Assembly: GCA_003640385.1 (NCBI GenBank)
Contig: RCAB01000817.1
Coordinates: 1 to 17,578 of the forward strand
DNA: 17,578 nucleotides
Direction: 5' to 3'
Source: Setaria digitata
Lineage: Eukaryota; Nematoda; Chromadorea; Rhabditida; Setariidae
A program made the position numbers and the translations under genes. The notes beneath the pieces are model-generated. The model was not told the DNA's origin. It was given only the letters and a program-made list of their open reading frames with translations, and did no database searches. Of this stretch, positions 1 through 9,004 are shown one piece after another (the stretch's first letter is position 1; each line of letters opens with the position of its first letter).

Positions 1-59
1 AAAAAAAAAGTGAGAAATAGAAATTCAGTAATGAAATATAAATGTTGTGCATTTTACAG

Positions 60-1706
60 GGTTTCTTCGAATTCGCGTCAAGAAAAAAGCTATTACGCAA
101 ACTGCAGTGGTAATGCATTAAACCATTTATTTTCTTTCTTATTTCAAAATTGTTGAAGCTTCTCATTAAACCTGGAGACTATGTTTTAATATTAATTAAG
201 AAATACTTTTAGGACAAATCAGCTTAGCTGAAATGTACAGCAAAATGAATATCAGAAATAACGAACAAAATGGTTGTTGTCCGGAACCAACGTTCTATGA
301 TACCTATCAGATGTATCCGCACAATGGGATGGCTGTAAGTTCTACTTTTAAAATCAGCTCATTTCAAATTTTTAGTAAGTATTATTTTTAACTGTAGTCA
401 CCCGAAAGGGAATCAAAAACCATACGAATTGAAAGTTATGATAACGTTATTGAAATGTGAATTATTCAAAAGCAAACATGATATAAAGCAGGAAGAGTGG
501 AAGTAATCTGCTACAAGATTTGCTGGCATTGAGTGAAATCTCTCTCAGAAAAATTAGGAATTTTTTCATTTTATTTTTCTGGAGACAAACATTTTAGTGG
601 TCCATGAAGGTTTCCATATTGAAGAAGTAAAGTCAATAATGCTCGTAGAAAAAAGTTTTTTTTTGATCCAGATATTTGTATTCTTATTTTGTCATTTATT
701 TGAAGGGTTTCAATTATTCTCAGCCACCCCCAAATTGTGTATATGCTCAACAAATCCCAGTTGCTCCGTATGGTATGATGGCATCATATGTTGGTGGTCC
801 ACAAATGATGTATGCAGCGTATCATGTGGTGCCAGCGCAAAATGATTGCCAAAATTACTACGTTATGGTAAAACTTTATTCTGAACCAAAAAAAAAAAAT
901 AGAAAAATTGAATAAAAAGTCGCATTGGTGATGAAATGTTTTATGATTTTCAATATCAGTCAGTAAACAATGATTGAGTATAAAGAACTGTAGGTAGTGG
1001 TGATGAAAAAAAGAAATTTATCTAGTATAAGGTGTAGATGGAATTGTCTACAAATCTGCCAGTAATATATCATTCTCGATCTAGGGGAAGGGAAAAAACC
1101 TACTTCATGATTGCGTGAAGTTGCATATTTTAAAACCTGGATTACTCCTGTCTCTTGAGTTGCACATCGCATGAAGTCACTTGTTTGCAGCCTTCGAATG
1201 TACAGGATTACACACATACTCCAAAATTCTTTGTATCCACAGATAATGCGGATGGATTCGGACCACAGTGGAATTCTAATGGATCGGCCAACCAAGGGTA
1301 TTTTCTGTCTTTCCTATGTATTGATATCTGTCTCGGGTATTTATTTTATCAAATTTTGGGATAGCACTTTCATTGAAGGCCTGAATAATTTTAGCATTTA
1401 TTTTCTTAAAGAAAAAATTTTTTTATTCTCATGATTTTTAGAACGCCAGTGCCATTTCCGTTGTCAAATATTCGATCACCACATCGGGATATGGTATCTT
1501 TGATATTTTTGGTGTATGACAATTTGACCAAGATTTTTTGTCGTTTTTTTTTCCTTAGAAATCATATTTTATTGTCGACAACCTTTTAGCCTCACTGTGA
1601 CCAAGAATATTATGTATCATGTTTGCGTGACCGTCCACCACATTTTGATCCTTCTTATGTGGATGTTTTGCGACGAACGAACCTAGATACAGTTTATCTG
1701 GTTGAT
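60..1706 (+). other. Exons coding a Tyr/Met/Pro/Gln-rich low-complexity segment of the helicase
   Basis: Six short exons (60-109, 213-334, 706-867, 1191-1297, 1442-1493, 1590-1706) code about 203 residues with no recognised fold. Exon 706-867 is rich in Tyr, Met, Pro and Gln (for example [20 protein letters not shown]), like prion-like or RNA-binding disordered regions. All splice phases agree (G/GA, 0, 0, GG/A, 0, 0), so these exons join to the helicase core. In vertebrate YTHDC2 two ankyrin repeats sit between RecA1 and RecA2; I see no ankyrin signature here. The 60-109 exon may instead start at an in-frame ATG at 31-33, because the frame is open from base 1 to 109 and the acceptor at 58-59 (TTTTACAG) would then be unused. 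Confidence 0.72.
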
Positions 1707-4700
1707 GTAAGTTTTAATGTGCCATAGTTTGTGTATAAATTTAAAAGTGGTAGAAGACTAAGCAAAAAGTAGGACAACAAATGAGAACTTGAAACATATT
1801 TAGTTTTTTAAATTAAAATTTGACATTCCTTAAAATGTATTTTGTCTGTTTTTGTAGTCGTACATGATATCCGGTGGTGAGCAGTGGCTAGAAAGTGTTG
1901 ATACAGATTTAACGGTAGCCGTTATTAGTTACTGTATGGATAGCCCCATTCACGGTTCGTTTTTTTCTTGTTTAGCTGAGCCATTTTATAGAGATCTTTA
2001 CTAATGAATCGGAGCGATTTTAAAAACTTCTGAATAAATTCTTGTCTTTTTTTGATGCTCCATATTGCGTCTTTTTAAGCTAAAAATCAAATAATTTTAT
2101 TTTATTATTTTCTCATTTTAATTTTATTTTTTTCTATAAAAAAGCGAAGGATTAATAAGGACTTTATTAATCCTTCGCTTTTTTTCAGTGGAAAAGCAAA
2201 ATTAAGTAATAATTTTGCAGTTTTAGTGAAGGTATGGAGGAAAGAAAATTACTCTGTATTTATATTTTGCTTATATTTAAAATTTTTATTTTGTGTTATA
2301 GAAGTAAAGAATCCAAAAATTTTACAGGCTCAATTTTGGTGTTTTTACCCGGTTACGAGGATATTTTAGCCGTGCGTGAAAAAGTCATTAAAATGCCAGG
2401 ATGTTCCACAAAACCGGCTATTTTTACTCTTCACTCACAAATGGGTAGTCAAGATCAGCAGCGTGTGTTTGAACCAGTGGGTCGAGGTTATCGTAAAGTG
2501 GTGTGTTTGTATTGCAATGTTTAATTGTATTTTGAAGCTGATTAAAACTTGAAATTACTTGGATTTGTTGATTTTTGCTCATTTTTGGAGAGAACGAGAA
2601 AACGCCTAAGTTATAGTTTCAGTTGTCTCAGAAGTTTTATCTTTAGGAAAAATCAGATATGGATGGTGAAATTTGTGTGAATTGCAGATTTTGAGTACGA
2701 ACATAGCCGAAGCAAGTTTGACAATCGATGATGTTGTTTTTGTGATTGATTGTGGCAAAGTGAAAGAGGTATGTATCCAACTTTTCGGTAATTTCAAAAT
2801 TTTCTCTCGTTACTTCGATATTAACCTTGTCAAGATAGTAATATATATTTAAAGATTATATATTGTATATTTTACTCGGGTACGGGTTAGTTTGGCCGCG
2901 TGCTTGCCATTAAATTGTTCACCTTGCTTGTCTCCAGATTCTTTCCCCTAAACTTATTCACTGGTTACTTGGTCCACCGAGACATTTTTTCATTTTGTCT
3001 AAAATATGCATTATATGAAGATTTGAAACATTTTAATCATACCTTGGTATATCTTAGAAAATCTACGATCATTCAACACGTGTAAGTCAACTCAAAATGA
3101 CATGGATTGCTAAATCAAATGCTGAGCAGCGCGCGGGCAGAGCTGGAAGATGTCGAAATGGTTACTGCTTTCGACTATTTACAACAGAAGATTATGCAAG
3201 AATGAATCCTACTCAGGTATGAAAATGTATTTCTTTTCCATCCTCTTTTCCTAAAAATGATTTTTTTTAAAATTCATTTTAGTTCAGACCAGGATTGAAA
3301 TATGGTCGTTTAAATTTTTCGAAAAATTAAATGCTTTATAGTTACCTGAGATGAAACGAAGCGCTATTCACGAGGTTTGTTTACACGCGAAAATGTTTGC
3401 TCCAAAAAAATGTTCAGTTCGACAGTTTTTACTCAATGCTCCGGAACCACCCGCCGCAGTAGCTATAGATCGGAGTTTCGAATTTCTTGAGGTTATTTTC
3501 ACATTTAGATCCTGATAATTCAAGCTAATTCATCCTTCTGTGGAACGGGTGTTTGCTCTCAGTTTCTTTAATATCTTTGTCTTAATTTCTCCTTTTATAA
3601 ATATAATGGGTCTTTTAATTATTACTATGCTGATCACACGGTAGCATTATTTTTCATTTTCTTACTGTCAAAAAAATTTCGAACAAATTTTCTTTCTCGA
3701 AAAAAAAAAAAACAATTGTAGCAAATTGGCGCTGTTTTCAAAAGTCGACAGGAGTCATCGCAGATGTCGCACTTGAATGATGAATCTTATTTCGCAAACA
3801 GTCGAGATCGAGATGCTGAGCCGGATTTAACCGATCTTGGGAGACATATTGCACAACTTCCTTTGTGCCCACAGTTGGCACGGTTCCTCCTATTTGGCAT
3901 CTGTTTGAAATGTTTGAGTCCTGTTTTAACACTTGTTGCCACTCTCTCGCATCGTGATCCCTGTTAGTTTATATTTATCTTTAGTTATATATTAACATAG
4001 TTTGTTCTTTTTTTTGTTCATTTTTGAGTTTCATTGTGAATAATTCGCCAATATGACCAGTGAATGCATATGTAAGAAGTATAATAATTTTAGTGCTATA
4101 GGAGCTCAGAAATCTCTTTAAAATTTCCGCTCATGTGGAAGTTGAAATTTCTAGAGTTCTTATTGTTTTCACTGTCCATTTTTAAGATTTTCGGTTTTTG
4201 TTTTTTTTTTTTTTTTTTTTTTTAATTCAAACTTCTGCGGACATTTTCGGAACTTGATTAAGTACCTTGTTATGAATGAAAATAGTTACGGATGATTAAT
4301 ATGAAAGGATGGGAAAAACATATTTTTCGAAGTATTTTAGAGTTACGATGCGGCATGATATGTACGTGAGAAACACACCATTCCGCGCCATCGTCCATAT
4401 CATATCAGTTATAAAAATTAAATAATATTTTAGACTTCTTTACAATAGCTCAGTACTCAGTTGCCTTCATTGGCTGCTATAGTTCGGTGATATCTGATAG
4501 CGCGNCTGTAGCGCGAAACGAAAGGCGGTCATAGAGATAATTGAAGTTCCTTCCGAAAGCTAATTTCTGTGATGCCAGATTAAAATTTCAATTTTATCAA
4601 AATCAAAGTTGAACTTAACTGGCCATACCCACAAGTTCAACTTCTATAACATAATATTCACTGAAATGGATGATTCAGTTGTGTTACCTCCGAGTGGTGA

Positions 4701-7700
4701 ACGTGAAGAACGGAACGCAGCTATGATGGCACGTGATGTTTTTGCTGGCTTTGATTACTCCGATCATATGACATTTTTGAGAGTGTATAATGCATTTGTG
4801 AAGTTGCCTGTTCATGGACAGTCGAATTTTTGCATAAATAACTATTTGTCTCTCAGTGCAATGCGAATGATAGTTGGTATTCGGTAAGTGGCTCTTTTTT
4901 TTTTTTTTACAGTGTCATGAAGTGATGAATTTAAATACTCTTGCCTTTTTATCATTTCTCACAGACATAAAATAGCTATGGCACTTTCTTATTTCTTTTT
5001 GTTCCTGACTTATGGTGATAGTTCCGAATTTAATCAAGTTTAGAAATCAGCGAATTGAATGAACACTTCAGATTCTCAAAGATAAATAAATTTATTGGAA
5101 TAGATGGTCCGATTCATGCGGGTAATTTTAATTTCTCCATTTTGTTTTACCATGATGGGTCAACAATTTTAAAAAGAAGGGAAAAACAATACCAGTGCCA
5201 ATGGAAATTTTGGACTTATACATTTGTGAACGACGATCGTTCATCACCATAATCGTTTTTTTTTCTTTTTTTTTTTTTTTTTTTTTTCTTTTTTTTCACA
5301 GGTTGAAATTCTAGACAGCAACTGTTCATGGAATTGCAAAGACTTCGACTATTACCCCCAGGTTGTCGTTCAGCAGATGATCCAGATTTAAATCGGTATA
5401 GTAATTCCTGGCCAATGATTCAAGCGGTAATTGTGGCGGGTAGTTATCCGAATATTGGTTTTACTCGTTCCGGTGGTCAAATTCGAAAAATACGCACAAG
5501 GTATTCAGAAGATTTATTTTCGACCTGATTTCTATTCATTTAATAGGATTATGTAAGGTCAGCTTTTTCGTTTAAATTGGTTTAGGTTTGATTTTTCTAC
5601 GAGACGGAATTTGATCTTTAATTATTGAGTCTACACACATAGTAAAAGTTTTTCATCCATTGCGGAGATCTAGAACTGGTCCTGATCAGATATTGATGAA
5701 GAGTTTCGCAATTACTGAATCAAATATTCAGGATTCAAATTTTTGCAGTAATGAAGTAGCATCTTTACCATACGGATGTGCCGTTAAACGACAGACATCA
5801 TCATCTATTGGGACGAACGGAATGGGGGTTGGAAAATTGGGAAAACCGGAACCGATTATCGAATATCTTGCTTTCCAGGAGTTGTCGAAAACCGGTGATG
5901 TTTTAAGTGTAAGTTACTAGTATTAATACTGCCTTTGGTTTCTTTTCATTGGTATAATTAAGTTTTAGGATATTCATGTTTAATTTAAAAGCTACATTGC
6001 ATTGATTTTTTTTTTTTAAAGTTACGCACAGTTACGGCAGTTCCACCGCTGGCTGTATTATTATTTGCTGGTTCAATTCATCTCAAACGTGAGGTTTTGG
6101 ACGACTATTCTATAGGTAAGCGAACTAGTTTTTCAAGTTTTTTTTTTTTTTTTATAACAACGGTTGATTTGCTGGTTTTACGATAAAAACGACTCTAGTA
6201 CAAATTGTTTTAGGTGATGAGTTTGCATTGAACGATGATGCAGACACTGACTCAAATACCGATGAATGCGTCTTTGCACTTGAGCCATGGCTGGTTTTTA
6301 GATGGAAATTTGAGGTTATTTCCTTCAGAATTCGTCCTTTAGTATTCTTATAACTTTTATTTCATTTGCAAAAAATTTCATTACCATACTTTTTAATTCT
6401 GGTTTCTCTTTCGAAACTGATTTTTATGCAGTTTTTTCGTTTCTATGCTTTGTATAAGGAAAATAAAATTTTCAGGATATGCAACTGATGCTAAAGCTGC
6501 GTGTTAAGCTGATGACATATTTTATATTCATGATGAAGCAACCTGATCGGCCGGAAACTGAAGAGACTAAGGTGTTTTTTTAAATTCAGCACGGGATGTT
6601 GCTTATAACTACAAAAGCTTGATAAGGAATAACGTTGTACATTTGTAGTTTTGAGCATTGAAGGACTTTTTATTCCTTTTAAGGTATAAGTGAGAAAAGG
6701 AAGATTACTAAAACTTTTTAACATTTTTGCTTTATAGCTCAGCAGTTTTTAAACCATTTTATTATAAGATATGATGTGTAATGTAAATTTATGCTTTTTT
6801 TTTTTAAGGAATTGCTTGCAACTATAAATCAGATCCTGTTAGAAGATCATCTTCGTGCAGGCTTTGCAGATTGTACCGACTTACCGGGATTTCGAGAGCG
6901 CTCTCCAAACTCTTCAACAATTGAGGTAGAAATCGGCTTAGAGATTTAAAATATATCTCGTTGTTTATTTTGTTTCATTTGATCTACTCTACTATTCGAA
7001 AATATGAACATCTAATTTTCTCAAAATCTATTACCTGTACTTCAAGGCGGCAAATGAACGATCTCTTCGCCGTCGACAAATTCCGTCGACAAGCCATACG
7101 GAAGAACAGTGTGAAAGAGAAACTTCTGCCGGTAGTTCCTACGTCATAGTACGAAGTCATCGTCCAAAACAGTCCACTGAAGTTGTGAGCATAGACAGTC
7201 GAGCCGATTTCTGTGGTGGACCTGGTATACAATCTCTCGAAGTTGGCGAAGGTTCGATTTGGAAAGTTTTTTGGCACTAGTGATTTTGATATATTTGAAG
7301 AAGTTTACAACCAGCATTCTGCTTATTGTTCACATTTTAGAAATTGAAAAAATTTTTTTTTGTTTCAGATGCTGATAATAATAGTCATCTATCCTATCGC
7401 TGTGTAGAAGAGAATGGAACGGTTAGCAGCCATTCAGCTGAGCCTTCTACCGATACTTCCTGTTCACGATCACTAGAAGAAGAACAAGTTTGTTTTGTCT
7501 TTGTCTGAAATCATAAGCGCTTTTGAAGTTCTAAAATTCTGGAAACGGAAGAAGTGAATGTAAGAATTTGAGGAGTACATTTCTATTTACTTTATTTAAA
7601 TAATACTTTCAGGTTCCAGAAGATCCATGCATGAGCACGCTAGAAGAAGCTGGAATGGCAAGCAAAAAACAAATATTAACAATGGATGTGGAAAAGCGGA

Positions 7701-9004
7701 TTAATACTACAGGCGAAGTTAACGAAGCATTACAAGAAGGAAGTAACGAAGAGTTAACTGAACGACGCGATAACTGTGAAACAACTAACGGTATCGTTGC
7801 AGTTGCCCCACGATTAGGTCATGGACATTTCGTTCCTTGTCATTTTCGACCAGAAGAACAACGTATTCGACGAATGTTCCGGCAGTTCGTTAATAGATCG
7901 AGGCCTCAATCAACACGATCCGCTGATTTACCTGAGGGTTTCTTTTCTCTTTTTTTTTTTTTTTTTTCAATTTTGAGTTGCATATTAGATTCACTCACTC
8001 GCACGCCAAACGCAGTGCTCAGTGTCCGTTATAGCTGATATTCATAATGCTATGAAATCGGTTCTTTTTTCGATCTATTTATTCACCTATTCCTACAAAA
8101 TATTATTAATTCTGTTCCTACAAAAATATTAAAAAAAAAAAAAAAGTTTGTATGTGCTTCGGGATACGTTCTGAAGTTGATGAATGATAATACTAATTCG
8201 TTTTCTAAACTTCATGTACTGCTCAACCCTGCTTGCTGGAATGTTTAAAAAAATATTGAAACTTTGGTCATTCTTGAGAGGTAGTTCATTTTGCATAAAA
8301 AGTAGACCTCCCATCAAATAGTTTTAATACAACTGCATGTTTATTCGCACTCTTTTTTTTGGACTAAGATATTTTATGAAAGACACTTCCAGTAGAAGAA
8401 CGACATGAGCAGCGCAGTACTGGAGAAGTTAGAGCTGAACGGCGACGCGAAAACCGTCGAAGAGATTGGTAAATTTAAAATTTTTTCGACATTCGATTTT
8501 TCTTTTCTTTTTTCAACTTTTATTCCTTTCTTTTAGTTCGTCTGTATGTTTACAATCGAAAAAAAAAATTTTCACAATATGCCTAAGACCTAAGTCAACG
8601 ATACAATGGAATTATACTGGTTGAATTAAATTAACACGCACAAAACAGCATGTGCATGCGGTCCGTTTCACGCGAATTACCGAAGCACTTTTTTTATATA
8701 GTTTTTTTTTTTTTTTTTTTTTTCACTTATGTTTCTAATAATTTTTGAGGCACTGGAGAAAAAATCCACCAGCATGCTGTGTTGCACCATCAGATGCTTA
8801 CCGAATGCCACGCGCATATTTTAGAGGAGGTGGACGTATGTTTTTTCTTTTTTTTCGATTTGTGTTTCACTCCTTCATTGCTTTAAAAGTAACAGTAAAA
8901 TAAAAAATATTTCTTAATTTTTAGGAGGAAGATCTGATCGTTGCCGTGGTGGTGGAATCCGTGGACGTAACAAAGCACCACGGAAGGATGACTTAAGAAG
9001 CTGA
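60..9004 (+). CDS. YTHDC2-like DEAH-box RNA helicase, 5' end not resolved, no YTH domain
   Basis: Spliced gene. Exons read in consistent phase: 60-109, 213-334, 706-867, 1191-1297, 1442-1493, 1590-1706, 1858-1954, 2328-2500, 2688-2768, 3058-3216, 3342-3491, 3722-3962, 4679-4883, 5315-5500, 5668-5908 (start uncertain), 6022-6115, 6214-6314, 6476-6571, 6809-6925, 7047-7251, 7369-7487, 7613-7937, 8393-8468, 8750-8835, 8925-9004; about 1146 residues. Seen: RecA2 motifs IV ([11 protein letters not shown]), V ([13 protein letters not shown]) and VI ([10 protein letters not shown]), an HA2 region with FLLNAPEPP and HRDPFVLPPSGE, then an OB-like region. Family knowledge: such proteins are ATP-dependent 3'-5' RNA helicases. 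YTHDC2 (Drosophila relative Bgcn) acts in germ-cell RNA control. The order and wording of the RecA2-HA2-OB blocks fit YTHDC2 better than DHX36 or DHX9, judged from memory. Walker A and the DEAH box must lie before position 1 or be missing. The C-terminus is Arg/Gly-rich and has no YTH domain. Helicase family is near certain; YTHDC2 orthology is likely. Confidence 0.88.
1858..3216 (+). other. RecA2 (helicase C-terminal) domain exons
   Basis: Exons 1858-1954, 2328-2500, 2688-2768 and 3058-3216 code roughly residues 204-373 of the visible protein. The first carries the lead-in ([20 protein letters not shown]), which resembles the stretch just before RecA2 in YTHDC2. Then come motif IV ([13 protein letters not shown]), motif IVa (FTLHSQM), motif V with the Thr-Asn-Ile-Ala-Glu core, [11 protein letters not shown], and motif [10 protein letters not shown] with both arginines expected to contact ATP. 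The catalytic residues of RecA2 are therefore intact, so the protein is not degenerate in this half. Junctions are phase-exact, for example CAC-G/GC-TCA across 1954/2328. Confidence 0.93.
2138..2184. repeat. Perfect 21-bp inverted repeat, 5-nt loop, in intron
   Basis: Left arm 2138-2158 (six A, then GCGAAGGATTAATAA) is an exact reverse complement of the right arm 2164-2184; the loop is GGACT at 2159-2163. It lies inside the intron 1955-2327. Six of the 21 pairs are A-T homopolymer at the outer ends, but the inner 15 pairs are mixed sequence and are unlikely to pair by chance. It could be a foldback element remnant or a processed hairpin; the sequence alone does not decide. Confidence 0.9.
3342..4883 (+). 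other. HA2 / winged-helix and ratchet region exons
   Basis: Exons 3342-3491, 3722-3962 and 4679-4883 code about residues 374-572. Diagnostic stretches are [65 protein letters not shown] and then [15 protein letters not shown] and [16 protein letters not shown]. The 3962/4679 junction is fixed by the conserved RDPFVLP motif: T from GATCCCT joins TT from the acceptor TTCAG at 4677-4678 to give Phe. This rules out the open frame running from about 4609, which is intron read-through. Family knowledge: HA2 follows RecA2 in DEAH/RHA helicases and contacts the RNA. Confidence 0.92.
3963..4678 (+). other. 716-bp intron with a less AT-rich island and one ambiguous base
   Basis: This intron lies between the HA2 exons. 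It has a T tract near 4201-4223 and, unusually for the introns here, a less AT-rich patch at about 4340-4560 with CG-containing words (TAGCGCG occurs twice, on either side of the n at 4505). I see no open exon, tRNA-like cloverleaf or strong hairpin in it. Confidence 0.6.
5315..6314 (+). other. OB-fold-like region exons of the helicase
   Basis: Exons 5315-5500, 5668(or 5643)-5908, 6022-6115 and 6214-6314 code about residues 572-779. Visible stretches are [20 protein letters not shown] (helicase family form: W-x-x-[VI]-x-x-A-[LI]-x-A-G-x-Y-P-N), KVFHP (the family's His-Pro after a strand), [35 protein letters not shown] and [13 protein letters not shown]. This is the oligonucleotide-binding fold region after HA2 (DUF1605-type). 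The start of the second exon is uncertain because the exon carrying KVFHP is one base out of phase with the preceding exon as given. Confidence 0.85.
6476..6925 (+). other. Helical exons after the OB-like region
   Basis: Exons 6476-6571 and 6809-6925 code about 71 residues ([20 protein letters not shown], then [19 protein letters not shown]). In human YTHDC2, recalled from memory, the corresponding place has a helical stretch ending in an ATIRAIIAVLSTEEQ-like segment before a disordered linker. The position and the amphipathic pattern fit, which supports YTHDC2 type over other DEAH helicases. Both introns are in phase 0. Confidence 0.8.
7047..9004 (+). other. Disordered C-terminal tail ending in an Arg/Gly-rich tip
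   Basis: Exons 7047-7251, 7369-7487, 7613-7937, 8393-8468, 8750-8835 and 8925-9004 code about 296 residues. The first three are Ser/Glu/Thr-rich and look disordered. From about 7830 the protein becomes basic ([17 protein letters not shown]), then very Arg-rich ([18 protein letters not shown]), and ends with a Gly-Arg tip ([17 protein letters not shown]) and DDLRS. No aromatic-cage tryptophans or other YTH landmarks are visible. RGG-type tails often bind RNA and are arginine-methylated; that use here is inference. Junctions are exact, for example TG/G giving Trp at 8468/8750 and C/GA giving Arg at 8835/8925. Confidence 0.86.

Noticed and set aside
960..1295. 111-residue minus-strand frame
   Set aside because: It overlaps a phased plus-strand exon (1191-1297), has no recognisable motif, and its remainder lies over AT-rich intron.
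2900..3057. Open frame before the KIYDHSTR exon
   Set aside because: It is in another frame; the acceptor at 3056-3057 and continuity with GKVKE fix the exon start at 3058.
4340..4410. Possible hairpin between TGATATG and CATATCA
   Set aside because: Only about 7 bp pair, with a long unpaired loop; expected by chance.
4609..4678. Upstream extension of the exon containing VVLPPSGE
   Set aside because: Phase and the family motif RDPFVLP place the acceptor at 4677-4678; the extra residues are intron read-through.
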